Counted from the stretch's first letter, positions 44,144 to 54,989 are shown. The stretch: 64,000 bases of DNA from Streptomyces sp. Tu 3180 (GCF_009852415.1 NZ_WOXS01000002.1:4008001-4072000); one strand, 5' to 3'. Numbers and translations: made by a program. The notes: generated from the letters alone by a model not told the origin.

Positions 44144-45418
44144 ATGAGCAGGCCCGGCGGCTGGTGGGGGCGCAAGAGCACACCGGCGAAGGTCGAGACG
44201 TACACGCGGTGGTCGTTCCACTCGTTCGCGCTGATCGAGCTCGCGTGTGCCGGCGGCCCGGTGATCGGGCAGGTCGGACCGGGAACGGCGGCCTTGCTGA
44301 TGCTCATGGCGGCGGCGCACAGCGTGGTCTGCGCCGTGACCGCCTCGCGCGCCCTGGACTGGCTGCGCGGGCAGCGCGAGCAGCCCGTCCGCACCCTGTG
44401 GGTGCTCGGTGCCACCACCGTGACGGTGGCCGTCACCGCCCTCGCCGTCGCCGAACACGGCCCCGCAGGCGAGGACGTCGACGGCGCGGCCGGCGGGATC
44501 TTCGCGATCGTGATGGTCTTCGGCGCCGGCGCGGCCGCGGTCGGCGTCCGCGGCCGGCGGCGGGCGTTCGCCGCCGTGGCGGGCTTCTCGGCGGGCGCGG
44601 GGGCGGTGTCCCTCCCCCTCGGCCTGCCCGGGCCCGTGGCGCTGGTCACCGCCCTGCTGGTGCTGGTCGGCGGCGGGTTCTTCGCCTTCACCTACGCCTT
44701 CTCCGTCTGGCTGCTCAACGCCGTCTACGAACTGGACGAGGCCCGCGAGACCCGCGCCCGGCTCGCCGTCGCCGAGGAGCGGCTCAGGTTCGGGCGGGAC
44801 CTGCACGACGTGATGGGGCGAAACCTGGCCGTGATCGCGCTGAAGAGCGAGCTGGCCGTCCAGCTCGCCCAGCGGGAGCGGCCGGAGGCCGTGACGCAGA
44901 TGGTCGAGGTGCAGCGGCTGGCGCACGAGGCGCAGCGGGAGGTGCGCGAGGTGGTGCGCGGCTACCGCGAGGCCGACCTCGCCGGCGAACTCACGGGCGC
45001 GCGGGGCGTGCTGAGCGCCGCCGGCATCGACTGCACGGTCGACGGCTCCGTGACGGGACTGCCCGCGCCGGTGCAGTCCGCGCTCGGCTGGGTGGTGCGG
45101 GAGGCGGCCACGAACGTCCTGCGGCACGGGGACGCACGGCGGTGCACGGTGGGGCTGCAAGTACGGGAGGGACGCGTGGTGCTGACGGTGGAGAACGACG
45201 GGGTGCCGCGGACCGGCGGTCCGGGCCGGGGGTCCGGGCTCGTCGGGCTGCGCGAGCGGCTGACGGAGATCGGGGGGACGCTGCGGGCCGGGCCCACCGG
45301 GGACGGGCGGTTCCTGCTGACCGCCGAGGTCCCGCTGCCGGCGCGTTCCGGCGAGGCTCCCCCCGCGGCGTCCGCGGCCGCGCCCGCCCCCCTTCCCGTG
45401 AGCGAGGTCACGCCATGA
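44144..45418 (+). CDS. sensor histidine kinase (NarL-system type)
   Basis: 424 residues. Five to six membrane helices (about 25-190) with little outside the membrane suggest sensing of a membrane-borne signal. The HisKA_3 box FGRDLHDVMGRNLAVIALK has the phospho-acceptor at His221. A GHKL ATPase domain follows with REAATNVLRHG and GLVGLRERL. It lies 29 bp after the permease and overlaps the regulator start by ATGA. Such kinase/ABC operons usually respond to antibiotics or lipid stress handled by the transporter. Confidence 0.92.
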   Translation: MSRPGGWWGRKSTPAKVETYTRWSFHSFALIELACAGGPVIGQVGPGTAALLMLMAAAHSVVCAVTASRALDWLRGQREQPVRTLWVLGATTVTVAVTALAVAEHGPAGEDVDGAAGGIFAIVMVFGAGAAAVGVRGRRRAFAAVAGFSAGAGAVSLPLGLPGPVALVTALLVLVGGGFFAFTYAFSVWLLNAVYELDEARETRARLAVAEERLRFGRDLHDVMGRNLAVIALKSELAVQLAQRERPEAVTQMVEVQRLAHEAQREVREVVRGYREADLAGELTGARGVLSAAGIDCTVDGSVTGLPAPVQSALGWVVREAATNVLRHGDARRCTVGLQVREGRVVLTVENDGVPRTGGPGRGSGLVGLRERLTEIGGTLRAGPTGDGRFLLTAEVPLPARSGEAPPAASAAAPAPLPVSEVTP

Positions 45419-46035
45419 CGCAACCCCGGCCCGTGCGGCTGCTGCTGGCCGACGACGAGCACCTGATCCGGGGGGCGCTCGCCACCCTGCTGTCGCTGGA
45501 GGACGACCTGGTGGTCGTCGCCGAGGCCGCGACCGGACCGGAGGCGCTGGCGATGGCGCGGGCGCACACGCCCGACGTCGCCGTCCTGGACCTGCAGATG
45601 CCCGGCGCGGACGGTGTGAAGGTCGCCACATCGCTGCGGGCGGAGCTGCCCGGCTGCCGGGTGCTGATCGTGACCAGTCACGGGCGGCCGGGGCACCTGA
45701 AGCGGGCGCTTGCGGCGGGTGTGCGCGGGTTCGTCCCCAAGACCGTCAGCGCACAGCGCCTCGCGGAGATCATCCGCACGGTGCACGCGGGAAACCGCTA
45801 CGTCGACCCCGAGTTGGCGGCCGACGCGATCGCCGCCGGGGACTCCCCGCTGACCGCGCGCGAGGCGGAGGTGCTGGAGCTCGCGGCGGACGGGGCGCCC
45901 GTGGCGGAGATCGCGGAGCGGGCCGCGCTGTCCCAGGGGACCGTGCGGAACTACCTGTCCTCGGCCGTCTCCAAGCTCGGGGCGGAGAACCGGCACGCGG
46001 CGGTGCGTCTCGCCCGCGAGCGAGGTTGGGTATAG
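45415..46035 (+). CDS. response regulator, NarL/FixJ family
   Basis: 206 residues. The receiver domain has acidic pocket ADDEH, the phospho-acceptor at about Asp59 in VAVLDLQMPG, and the switch Thr and Lys in LIVTSHG and FVPKTVS. The C-terminal LuxR-type helix-turn-helix has LTAREAEVLELAADG and SQGTVRNYLSSAVSKLG. It probably controls its own operon. The stop codon lies within the -10 box (TATAGT) of the following tRNA gene. Confidence 0.93.
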   Translation: MTQPRPVRLLLADDEHLIRGALATLLSLEDDLVVVAEAATGPEALAMARAHTPDVAVLDLQMPGADGVKVATSLRAELPGCRVLIVTSHGRPGHLKRALAAGVRGFVPKTVSAQRLAEIIRTVHAGNRYVDPELAADAIAAGDSPLTAREAEVLELAADGAPVAEIAERAALSQGTVRNYLSSAVSKLGAENRHAAVRLARERGWV

Positions 46036-46036
46036 T
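46031..46036 (+). promoter_or_regulatory. -10 box of tRNA-Gly copy 2
   Basis: TATAGT overlaps the stop codon of the response regulator gene and sits 22 bp before the tRNA. Confidence 0.6.
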
Positions 46037-46058
46037 TGGCCTCGCGCCACGGCGCAAC

Positions 46059-46131
46059 GCGGACGTAGCTCAGTTGGTAGAGCGCAACCTTGCCAAGGTT
46101 GAGGTCGCGAGTTCGAGCCTCGTCGTCCGCT
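46059..46131 (+). tRNA. tRNA-Gly (GCC), copy 2
   Basis: Identical in all 73 bases to the copy at 42141-42213. Confidence 0.95.
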
Positions 46132-46137
46132 CGGCAC

Positions 46138-46168
46138 GAAGGCCCCGGTCCATCGGACCGGGGCCTTC
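46138..46168. terminator. hairpin terminator shared by tRNA-Gly and purC
   Basis: The same 14-bp stem and ATC loop as at 42220-42250, only 10 bp from the purC stop on the opposite strand. Confidence 0.88.
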
Positions 46169-46177
46169 GTCGTGCGC

Positions 46178-47077
46178 TCAGCTCCAGGTGGTGCCGGTCA
46201 GCCGCTCGTACGCCTCCACGTACTTGGCCCGGGTCGCGTCCACGACGTGCTGCGGCAGCGGCGGCGGGGGCTGCTCGCTCCGGCGGTCCCAGCCGGACTC
46301 GGCGGACGTCAGCCAGTCCCGCACGTACTGCTTGTCGTACGACGGCTGCGCGCGGCCCGGCTCCCACCGCTCGGCCGGCCAGAAGCGGGAGGAGTCCGGG
46401 GTGAGCACCTCGTCCGCGATGACCAGGGTCTCGCCGTCGAAGCCGAACTCGAACTTGGTGTCCGCGAGGACGATCCCCCGGTCGCGGGCGATGTCGCGGG
46501 CGCGGGAGTAGGCGGCGAGGGTCGCCTGGCGCAGCCGGGCCGCGGTGTCCGCGCCGACCTTGCGGGCGACCTCCTCGTAGGAGACGTTCTCGTCGTGCTC
46601 GCCGACCGCGGCCTTGGTGGCCGGGGTGAAGATCGGGGCGGGCAGTTCCGAGCCGTCCACCAGGCCCTCGGGGAGGGCGAGGCCGCAGACGGTGCGGGAC
46701 TCCTGGTACTCGGCCAGCCCGGAGCCGGTGAGGTAGCCGCGGGCCACGCACTCCACCGGGACCATCTCCAGGGACTTGCAGACGAGGGTGCGGCCCTCCC
46801 AGTCGGCCGGGGCGCCGGCCGGGAGTCCGGTGCTCAGGACGTGGTTGGGCAGCAGGTCGGCGAGCTGGTCGAACCACCACAGGGAGAGCCGGGTGAGGAT
46901 CCGGCCCTTGTCGGGGATCTCGGTCGGCAGCACCCAGTCGTAGGCGGAGATGCGGTCGCTGGCGACCATCACGAGGTCACCCGCCTCGTTCCGGTACAGC
47001 TCGCGCACCTTCCCGGTGTGCAGGTGTACCAGGCCCGGAACCTGGAGGGGTTCGGGCTTCTCGACGAATCCGGACAC
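46178..47077 (-). CDS. purC: SAICAR synthase
   Basis: A 299-residue enzyme that joins CAIR and aspartate using ATP in purine synthesis. It has HTGKVRELYR, MVASDRISAYDWVLP, VPVECVARGYLTGSG, the ATP/Mg site DTKFEFGFDG, and the late SYDKQYVRDWL. It belongs to the longer, eukaryote/actinobacteria-type PurC. GGGGAGG 5 nt before the GTG sets the start. It stands alone, apart from the other pur genes. Confidence 0.96.
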   Translation of the reverse strand: MSGFVEKPEPLQVPGLVHLHTGKVRELYRNEAGDLVMVASDRISAYDWVLPTEIPDKGRILTRLSLWWFDQLADLLPNHVLSTGLPAGAPADWEGRTLVCKSLEMVPVECVARGYLTGSGLAEYQESRTVCGLALPEGLVDGSELPAPIFTPATKAAVGEHDENVSYEEVARKVGADTAARLRQATLAAYSRARDIARDRGIVLADTKFEFGFDGETLVIADEVLTPDSSRFWPAERWEPGRAQPSYDKQYVRDWLTSAESGWDRRSEQPPPPLPQHVVDATRAKYVEAYERLTGTTWS

Positions 47078-47232
47078 GGTTCCTCCCCGTGGTGTGGAAC
47101 AAGAGGGCGCCCGCGGGGCTCCCACAGGGCGGTGACGGGAGACGGGCGGGCCAATGACTCGATTCTCCCGTATGGGGCGAACGGTCTTGGCCAGGGGTCG
47201 GTGCGGGTGCGTCGCCCGGGGTCCCGGCCGGT

Positions 47233-48741
47233 TCAGTCGCGCTTGCAGATGCGGTCGAGGAGGTTGGCGGTGGCGCGCCGGACGCGGGGGTCGACGTGGC
47301 CGGGGCGGTCCAGGGCCGGGGACCAGGCGAAGGTGCCGGAGGCGAACACCCAGGCGCCGGAGGGGGCCCGGTAGAGGGACGTCTCCTGGTGCCGCCGGAC
47401 GCCCTCGCGGTCGGTGTACGGGGAGTGCGCGAGCAGGACGCGCTCCTCGTGCGCGGGCAGCGGGGTGCGCGGGAAGTAGCGGTCGGCCTCGCCCGCGACC
47501 ATCCCCTCGAGGGCGTCGCCCTCGTGCGCGCCGGTCGCCTCCCACATCCAGTGGCCGGCGTTGCGGACGATCAGCGGCTGCGGCTCGGGGACGTGACCGG
47601 CGTACTGGATGCCGAGCAGCTGCTGCTCCGCGCGGTCGGTCTCCCGCCACAGCGCCGGTTTGCCCGGGCCCCTGCGCTTGCGGCAGGTCAGCAGGCGGTC
47701 GGGGCCGGAGGGGGAGGGGGCGAGCTCGACCTGCCAGTACATCGTGTTGGCGGAGAGGAAGACCAGGGAGGTGCCGTGCTCGCGGGCGCGTTCCACGGCG
47801 GTGCGCATGGCCCGCGACCAGTACTCGTCGTGGCCGGGGAAGACCAGCCCCCGGTAGCGGGTGGGGTCGACGCGGCCGGCGTGCAGGTCGCGGGCGTCGG
47901 CGTAGGCGAGGTCGTAGCCGTAGCGCTCGGCCCAGCGGATCACGTCGTAGGCGTGGCCGACGTGCAGCGGGAGGCCGGCGCCCGCGTACGGGCGGTCGAA
48001 GGAGACGGTGGTCGCGGCGTCGGCCTCGCCGAGCAGGCGGCCCTCCTCGTCCCAGGCGTGGTAGAGGCTGGCGCCGGTGCGGCCGTCCTCCGGATAGAGG
48101 TTGTAGGCCTGCCAGGTGATGTCGGGCAGCACCAGGAGCAGGTCGGCCGGGCGGTCGTCGCGGACCGTGAACGGGACGTGCGAGCGGTGGCCGTCGGCCG
48201 TGGTGAGGACGGCGACGTACGCGCCGACGCTCCAGTACGACGGGATCGGCAGCCGCCAGGACAGCCACCAGTGGTGGCAGGAGACGGTGCGGTCGGCGGT
48301 GAGCGGCGGGGGCTGCACGATGCCGGAGAGGCGCGGGCTGGACGTGATCTTGGTGGCGCCGTCGCCGTTGTAGTGGCCGATGCGGTAGACGTCGACGCCG
48401 AACTCCTGGGGCGGGTCGACGGTGATGTGGAAGTCGATGGCCTCACCGGGGGCGACCCCGCCGGTGGAGGCGAACCCCTTGATCTGGCGGCGCACGTCGT
48501 CGGCGGCGCGGGGACCGCCGGAGGAGCGCGGGGCGGGGACCCTGGACGCGCCCTGCCTCGGGAGGCGGGCGACGGCCCCGGGGGGCGGTTCCTGGTCCAC
48601 GTACCAGGGGACGACCTGGCCGGTGTCGCCGAAGTACGTCTCGTTGCCGCGCAGCCACGGGAGGGGGCCCTGCCCGAAGGGATCGTTCACGGCGTGCGCC
48701 AGCGCTCCCGACTCCCAGCGGCGGCTGTGCTCCGAACCCAT
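47233..48741 (-). CDS. N,N-dimethylformamidase beta-subunit-like protein
   Basis: 502 residues. After a 60-residue lead comes a beta-rich region (IKGFASTGGVAPGEAIDFHI, YRIGHYNGDG). A large domain follows that resembles the C-terminal domain of dimethylformamidase large subunit: DITWQAYNLYPEDGRTGASL, VFPGHDEYWSRAMR, SANTMYWQVEL. No signal peptide is evident. In actinobacteria this family is mostly uncharacterised and may be an amidohydrolase or carbohydrate-binding protein. GGGAGGGGAG upstream of the ATG supports the start. It is transcribed toward purC over a 155-bp gap. Confidence 0.8.
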   Translation of the reverse strand: MGSEHSRRWESGALAHAVNDPFGQGPLPWLRGNETYFGDTGQVVPWYVDQEPPPGAVARLPRQGASRVPAPRSSGGPRAADDVRRQIKGFASTGGVAPGEAIDFHITVDPPQEFGVDVYRIGHYNGDGATKITSSPRLSGIVQPPPLTADRTVSCHHWWLSWRLPIPSYWSVGAYVAVLTTADGHRSHVPFTVRDDRPADLLLVLPDITWQAYNLYPEDGRTGASLYHAWDEEGRLLGEADAATTVSFDRPYAGAGLPLHVGHAYDVIRWAERYGYDLAYADARDLHAGRVDPTRYRGLVFPGHDEYWSRAMRTAVERAREHGTSLVFLSANTMYWQVELAPSPSGPDRLLTCRKRRGPGKPALWRETDRAEQQLLGIQYAGHVPEPQPLIVRNAGHWMWEATGAHEGDALEGMVAGEADRYFPRTPLPAHEERVLLAHSPYTDREGVRRHQETSLYRAPSGAWVFASGTFAWSPALDRPGHVDPRVRRATANLLDRICKRD

Positions 48742-48972
48742 GGTCGCTCCCCTCCCTCGTGCCCCCGTGGTGGTGCGGTGCGTGGTGCCGTTCGGCCGTC
48801 GTCCGACGGATGGTGCCTGTCGGTAGTTATGTGTTTGTCGTATGTCATGCGCCCTTGCCAGGGAACGCGAACGGTCCAAGCACATCACATTACGCGCGCG
48901 CTCCGTCACCGTTCGTCTGGAATTGACCGAAAGCGGAAGGGCGAGCTCCGAAAGCGGTGGGGCGGTCTCCGG

Positions 48973-50751
48973 CTAGACGAGCCGCACCGGTTTCTCCGGG
49001 CGTATGCCCTGCCGGATCAGCCACAGGTGCAGGGCCGCGGGGTCGCCGTCCTCGATCAGGGTCAGGACCTGGGGGGACAGGTCCGCGGCCCGTTCACCGC
49101 CGACGAGCAGGGTCGGGCCGTCGAGCCAGTCGAGGCCGGGGGCGGCGCCCGCGGTGTCCATCGCCGCGCAGCAGACCATCGCGGTGATGTGGTCGGCGAG
49201 AAGTTCGCGGGCGGTCCGCGGGGGCTGGAGGGGGAAGAGGGGCAGGGCCCGGTCGTCCCAGAGGGGGACGGGGTCGTGCGCGCCGGGGGGGACGGTGCCC
49301 GCGGAGGAGGCGGGGGCGGGGCGCCGGGAGGCCGCCGCCTCCTCCCGGGCCAGCTCGGCGCTCAGGCGGGCGGCCAGGGCGGCGCTGCGGGCGGTGGTGC
49401 CGGCCAGGTCCTCGTCGTCCTCCGGGACCGGCCCGGGACCGGCGGGCGGGGCCGGATCGGCGGGCGGGGCCGTCAGGTGGTCGAGGACGCGGGAGAGGGT
49501 CGGGCCGCCGGGGGCCGGCGGCCCGCCGCCGTCGGCGACGGGGCGCACCCGCAGGGCGTCCAGGACCCGGTGGAGGCGGGCGGCGTCGGTGCGCCACTTG
49601 CGGTCCACGACCTCCTCCGGGTAGTCGGCCCAGCGGACCGGCGACCAGGCCGGGCCGGGCTCCGCGGGGCCGCCGTGGAAGAGGCGGGCGGCGAGGAGGG
49701 AGGCGGCCTCGTCCACCGCGCCGGGCTCCTCGAGCAGGTCGCAGGCGGGGCGCTCGCCGAGCCGGGAGGCGAAGCCCTCGGCGAGCCGGTCCCGGCGGGA
49801 CAGCTCGGTGAGCGCCGCCACCACTCCGGCGTTGAGCCGCGAGGGCCAGCGGCCCATCCGCCAGGCGGGCAGCGCCACCCGGGTGAGCAGCCGGTCCCAG
49901 CCCGCGTACGCCAGGCCCACCTGCTCCTGGGCGACGATGCGCAGCCCGTAGTCCACGGCCTGGGCGCGTTCGGCCGCCGCGGCGGCGACCCCGCGCTCCA
50001 TCTCGGCGGCGTGCACCCGGCAGCCGCGCAGCAGCACCCGGGCGACCCAGCCGACGCCCGTGAGCACCCCGCGGAACACCGGCCCCCGGCGGGGCGCCGA
50101 GGCCACGGCCACCGCCGCGTCCAGGCCCCGCACGAAACGCCGGGCGGCCGCTATGTCCGGGTGCGCCGACGGCCCCGTACCGGCGACGACCGGGGCGAGG
50201 ACCGCGCGCAGCTCGCCCACGCGCATCCACCACAGGAACGGGGAGCCGATCACCAGCACCGGCGCGGCGGCCGCGCCCGGGTGCCGGCCCGCACCCGCCA
50301 GGTCGCCGTGCTCCTCGGCGGGCGGCGGGCCGTGGGCCGGATGGGTGCGGTCCTCGAGCCAGCTGTCGCAGTCCGGGGTGAGCGCTATCGCGGACGGCGC
50401 GGGGACGTCGAGGCGGTCGGCGAGGTCGCGCACCATCCGGTACAGGTCGGGGGCCGCCTCCTCGGTGATCGGCACCGTCGGGCTCACGGCGGGCCGGGCC
50501 CGGGCGACGACCAGGGCGACCCCGGCGGCGGCGAGCAGGACGAGCACCGCGACCGGCGTGAGGATCCAGCGGGCGAGGTCCCAGCCGGTGCCCGGGAGGT
50601 GGCCGGTGGGGCCGCCGGCGAGCAGGATCACGGCGCCGGCGGCCGGCAGCACGGCGACGGCCAGCGCCCGGCTGCGCACGCGCAGCACGGCGAGCGCCCG
50701 TGACCGCGCGGTCCGTGTGCCCGTCTCCGCTCCCGTGCCGCTCGCGCTCAT
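48973..50751 (-). CDS. membrane protein resembling M48 peptidase without its zinc motif
   Basis: 592 residues. Two membrane helices lie near the start (AVAVLPAAGAVILLAGG and LARWILTPVAVLVLLAAAGV). Then comes a region laid out like M48 (HtpX/Ste24) peptidases: VPAPSAIALTPDC, SPFLWWMRVGELRAVLAPVV. In M48 enzymes the stretch after ELRAVLA is HExxH. Here it is PVVAG, so the zinc ligands are absent. The C-terminal half is charged, Ala/Pro-rich and contains a Pro/Glu/Asp linker. It is probably an inactive or repurposed scaffold. The start is ATG 50751. The GGAGG is rather far upstream, so GTG-rich alternatives exist. Confidence 0.7.
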   Translation of the reverse strand: MSASGTGAETGTRTARSRALAVLRVRSRALAVAVLPAAGAVILLAGGPTGHLPGTGWDLARWILTPVAVLVLLAAAGVALVVARARPAVSPTVPITEEAAPDLYRMVRDLADRLDVPAPSAIALTPDCDSWLEDRTHPAHGPPPAEEHGDLAGAGRHPGAAAAPVLVIGSPFLWWMRVGELRAVLAPVVAGTGPSAHPDIAAARRFVRGLDAAVAVASAPRRGPVFRGVLTGVGWVARVLLRGCRVHAAEMERGVAAAAAERAQAVDYGLRIVAQEQVGLAYAGWDRLLTRVALPAWRMGRWPSRLNAGVVAALTELSRRDRLAEGFASRLGERPACDLLEEPGAVDEAASLLAARLFHGGPAEPGPAWSPVRWADYPEEVVDRKWRTDAARLHRVLDALRVRPVADGGGPPAPGGPTLSRVLDHLTAPPADPAPPAGPGPVPEDDEDLAGTTARSAALAARLSAELAREEAAASRRPAPASSAGTVPPGAHDPVPLWDDRALPLFPLQPPRTARELLADHITAMVCCAAMDTAGAAPGLDWLDGPTLLVGGERAADLSPQVLTLIEDGDPAALHLWLIRQGIRPEKPVRLV

Positions 50752-51084
50752 GGCCCGACCCCACCCCCTCCTGGTGGTCCTGACGCTGTCCTGGCGTTGC
50801 TCACTCCCCCACTGTGGCACCCGCCTCCGACATCGCAATGCCGATGGGCCAAGTGCCGGAACGCTTGCGCGGCACCCTAGTTGGGGCTCCGCCCCCCGTC
50901 AGCCGGATGGCCCGCCGCTCACTCGATGGAATGGCTTTGGGGAAAGCTGGATGACCGACCGCAAGGGTCAGGCCCCGGATCCTGAGACGGATCCGGGGCC
51001 TGCGGGGTTCATCGGCGCCGAGGGGTCCGGGGCCGGCGGGCGGGCCGGTCACGGCACCCGTCGCGGTCACGGCGCCCGTCGCGG
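50752..51084. other. intergenic region with purD terminator
   Basis: No gene is supported. It holds the terminator at 50971-51000 and a short direct repeat (GGTCACGGCRCCCGTCGC units, 51054-51088) that runs into the end of purD. Confidence 0.45.
50971..51000 (-). terminator. hairpin terminator of purD
   Basis: A 12-bp perfect stem (GGCCCCGGATCC and complement) with loop TGAGAC, 85 bp past the purD stop. Confidence 0.75.
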
Positions 51085-52380
<1,296 letters not shown>

Positions 52381-52513
52381 GGGGTCAGCCTAACGGGAGG
52401 CGGCGGATTCGCTTTGTGCGGGCTTCCGAAGGGGTGGACGGCGCGGTTTTGTGGGTTCCTCCAGGGGCCCCCGGCGCGCCGGTGCGGTGGTCACGGCCCG
52501 GGGCGGGGCGGCC

Positions 52514-54808
52514 CTACTCGTTGGTGAGTTCCTCGACCACCGTCGCGCCGAGCTCCCGGACGATCAGCTCCTGCCCGGAGAGGGCGGATTCGTCCAGGTC
52601 GGGGTCGTCGTCCTCGGGGATGTCGTCCTCGGGGGAGACGGGGGGCGGCGGCTTCGGGGCGGACGGCCGGGGCGCCGGGGCGGGCGCGGGTGCCGCCGGG
52701 GCGCCGGCCGCCTGCGCGGCACCGGACGGGGAGGACGGCACGGGCGGCGCGGACGGCACGGAGGCGGCGTGCGCGGACGGCTGGGCGGCGGCGGGGCGCT
52801 GACCGGCTCCGGTGCCGCCGTACCCGCCGCCGTGGCCTCCCCCGCCGCCGTGACGGCCGCCGGGGGGTCCGGCCGGGGCGGGGGCCGCCGCGCCGCCGGA
52901 CGCGTCGACGACCGACTCGATCTTCCACTGGACGTTGAACTGCTCGGCCAGCGCCTGGCGCAGTACGTCCTCGCTGCCGCTGCTGAGGAAGTTGTCCCGC
53001 GCGCCGGCGTTCACGAAGCCGAGCTGGAGGGTGGTGCCGTCGAACGCGGTCACCTGGGCGTTCTGGCTGAGCAGGATCCAGGTGAAGCGGCGGCGGTTCT
53101 TGACCGCCTCCAGGATGTCCGGCCAGAGCATGCGGGGGTCGAGGCCACCGCCGCCCGAGGGCGCGGGAGCCGACGGCGCGGATGGTGCGGACGGTGCGGG
53201 AGCCGCCTGGGGCGCGGGGGCGCCCGGCGCGGCCGGGGACGGGGCCGCCCCGCCGCCCGCCGGGGCCGCGGTGGGCCAGCCGCCGGGCCGACGGCCGCCT
53301 CCGCCGGCGGAGGCGGCGGTGGGCCAGGCACCGGGGGCGGGCGTCGCGGGAGCGCTCGGCGCGGCGGCCGGCGGAGCCTGCACCGGAGCGGGCGCGGGAG
53401 CCGGCGCCGACGGCACGGGAGCGGAGGGTGCGGGCGCGGGCGGTGCGGGAGCCGCCTGCGGAGCCGGGGCGGCCGCGCCGCCGGGGCCGCCCACCGGAGC
53501 CCGCACCGCGGCCCGGGCGGCGGCGGGGCCGCCGCCCGGCGGAACCGGGGCGTGGCCCCGCGCCTGACCGGCCGCCGCTCCCCCGTGGACGTCCGGCCCG
53601 GGCGCGTACCCCATGGGGGGCACACCCGCGCCGCCGCCCGCCGGGAGGCTCACGCCGCGCTCGATCCGGTCCAGGCGGGCCATGACCGAGCGCTCGTCGC
53701 CGTAGGCGGCGGGCAGCAGCACGCGGGCGCAGATCAGCTCGAGCTGGAGGCGGGGCGAGGTGGCGCCGCGCATCTCGGTGAGCCCCTCGTTGACCAGGTC
53801 GGCGGCGCGGCTGAGCTCGGCGGCGCCGAAGACGCCGGCCTGGGCCTGCATCCGCTCGATGACGTCGGCGGGGGCGTCGATGAGCCCCTTCTCCGCGGCG
53901 TCCGGGACGGCGGCGAGGATCACCAGGTCCCGCAGCCGCTCCAGCAGGTCGGCGACGAACCGCCGCGGGTCGTTGCCGCCCTCGATCACCCGGTCGACGA
54001 CCTCGAAGGCGGCTGCCCCGTCGCCGGTCGCGAAGGCCTCCACCACGGAGTCGAGCAGCGAACCGTCCGTGTACCCGAGCAGGGAGGTGGCCATGGCGTA
54101 CGTCACACCCTCCTCCCCGGCGCCGGCGAGCAGCTGGTCCATGACGGACATCGAGTCACGCACGGACCCGGCGCCGGCCCGCACGACGAGCGGCAGCACG
54201 CTCTCCTCGACGGGGATGTCCTCCTGGCGGCACACCTCGCCGAGGTAGTCCCGCAGGGTGCCCGGCGGCACCAGCCGGAACGGGTAGTGGTGCGTACGCG
54301 AGCGGATCGTCCCGATGACCTTCTCGGGCTCGGTGGTCGCGAAGATGAACTTCAGGTGCTCCGGGGGCTCCTCGACCACCTTGAGCAGGGCGTTGAAGCC
54401 CTGCGGGGTGACCATGTGGGCCTCGTCGATGATGTAGATCTTGTAGCGGCTGGAGGCGGGCCCGAAGAACGCCTTCTCGCGCAGGTCACGGGCGTCGTCC
54501 ACACCACCGTGGGAAGCGGCGTCGATCTCGATGACGTCGATCGAACCGGGGCCGTTGCGCGCGAGGTCCTGGCAGGACTGGCACTCGCCGCACGGCGTCG
54601 GCGTGGGGCCCTTCTCGCAGTTCAGGCACCTCGCGAGGATCCGGGCGCTGGTCGTCTTGCCGCATCCGCGCGGGCCGCTGAACAGGTACGCGTGATTGAC
54701 CCGGTTGTTCCGCAGCGCCTGCTGCAACGGGTCGGTGACATGCTCCTGCCCGATGACCTCGGCGAACGACTCCGGGCGATAGCGGCGGTACAGCGCGAGA
54801 GACGACAC
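52514..54808 (-). CDS. dnaX: DNA polymerase III subunit gamma/tau
   Basis: 764 residues, the ATPase of the replicative clamp loader. The AAA+ region starts LALYRRYRPESFAEVIGQ, with Walker A GPRGCGKTT (45-53), a zinc site with four cysteines (CLNC, then CGECQSC), Walker B IIDEAHM, and sensor FATTEPEKV. Domain III follows. About 250 residues of Ala/Pro/Gly linker then lead to a conserved tau-type domain (PDILEAVKNRRRFTWILLSQ) and another Pro-rich acidic tail. GTG start with TATAAC 9 nt before it, which suggests a leaderless or very short leader mRNA. Confidence 0.95.
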   Translation of the reverse strand: MSSLALYRRYRPESFAEVIGQEHVTDPLQQALRNNRVNHAYLFSGPRGCGKTTSARILARCLNCEKGPTPTPCGECQSCQDLARNGPGSIDVIEIDAASHGGVDDARDLREKAFFGPASSRYKIYIIDEAHMVTPQGFNALLKVVEEPPEHLKFIFATTEPEKVIGTIRSRTHHYPFRLVPPGTLRDYLGEVCRQEDIPVEESVLPLVVRAGAGSVRDSMSVMDQLLAGAGEEGVTYAMATSLLGYTDGSLLDSVVEAFATGDGAAAFEVVDRVIEGGNDPRRFVADLLERLRDLVILAAVPDAAEKGLIDAPADVIERMQAQAGVFGAAELSRAADLVNEGLTEMRGATSPRLQLELICARVLLPAAYGDERSVMARLDRIERGVSLPAGGGAGVPPMGYAPGPDVHGGAAAGQARGHAPVPPGGGPAAARAAVRAPVGGPGGAAAPAPQAAPAPPAPAPSAPVPSAPAPAPAPVQAPPAAAPSAPATPAPGAWPTAASAGGGGRRPGGWPTAAPAGGGAAPSPAAPGAPAPQAAPAPSAPSAPSAPAPSGGGGLDPRMLWPDILEAVKNRRRFTWILLSQNAQVTAFDGTTLQLGFVNAGARDNFLSSGSEDVLRQALAEQFNVQWKIESVVDASGGAAAPAPAGPPGGRHGGGGGHGGGYGGTGAGQRPAAAQPSAHAASVPSAPPVPSSPSGAAQAAGAPAAPAPAPAPRPSAPKPPPPVSPEDDIPEDDDPDLDESALSGQELIVRELGATVVEELTNE

Positions 54809-54903
54809 GCCTACGAGGTTATAGGCGCCCACCGACAGCCGGCCCCGCCCGCCGGACCGCCCCCGGGTCCCGGGCCGCGGGATCCGCGCCCGCACACGCA
54901 AGC

Positions 54904-54989
54904 GCCCCCCACGCACCCGCCAGAGCCAACCTACCCTTGCTGCCTTCCGGCCCTGGGGGAGTTCAGTCAGATAGCGCCGCGTGAGGGGC
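54904..54989 (-). ncRNA. ffs: signal recognition particle RNA (small, bacterial)
   Basis: The minus strand carries the domain IV hairpin CAGGGCCGGAAGGCAGCAAG with GGTAGGTTGGCTCTGG opposite. The ends GCCCCTCACGC and GCGTGGGGGGC pair to close a rod of about 86 nt. TAGCCT near 54997 on the minus strand is a fitting -10. It lies just upstream of dnaX, on the same strand. Confidence 0.93.

Noticed and set aside
49094..50764. Long Arg/Gly-rich frame overlapping the M48-like gene on the same strand.
   Set aside because: A frame-shifted shadow with no domains. The other frame has membrane helices and a family-like segment.
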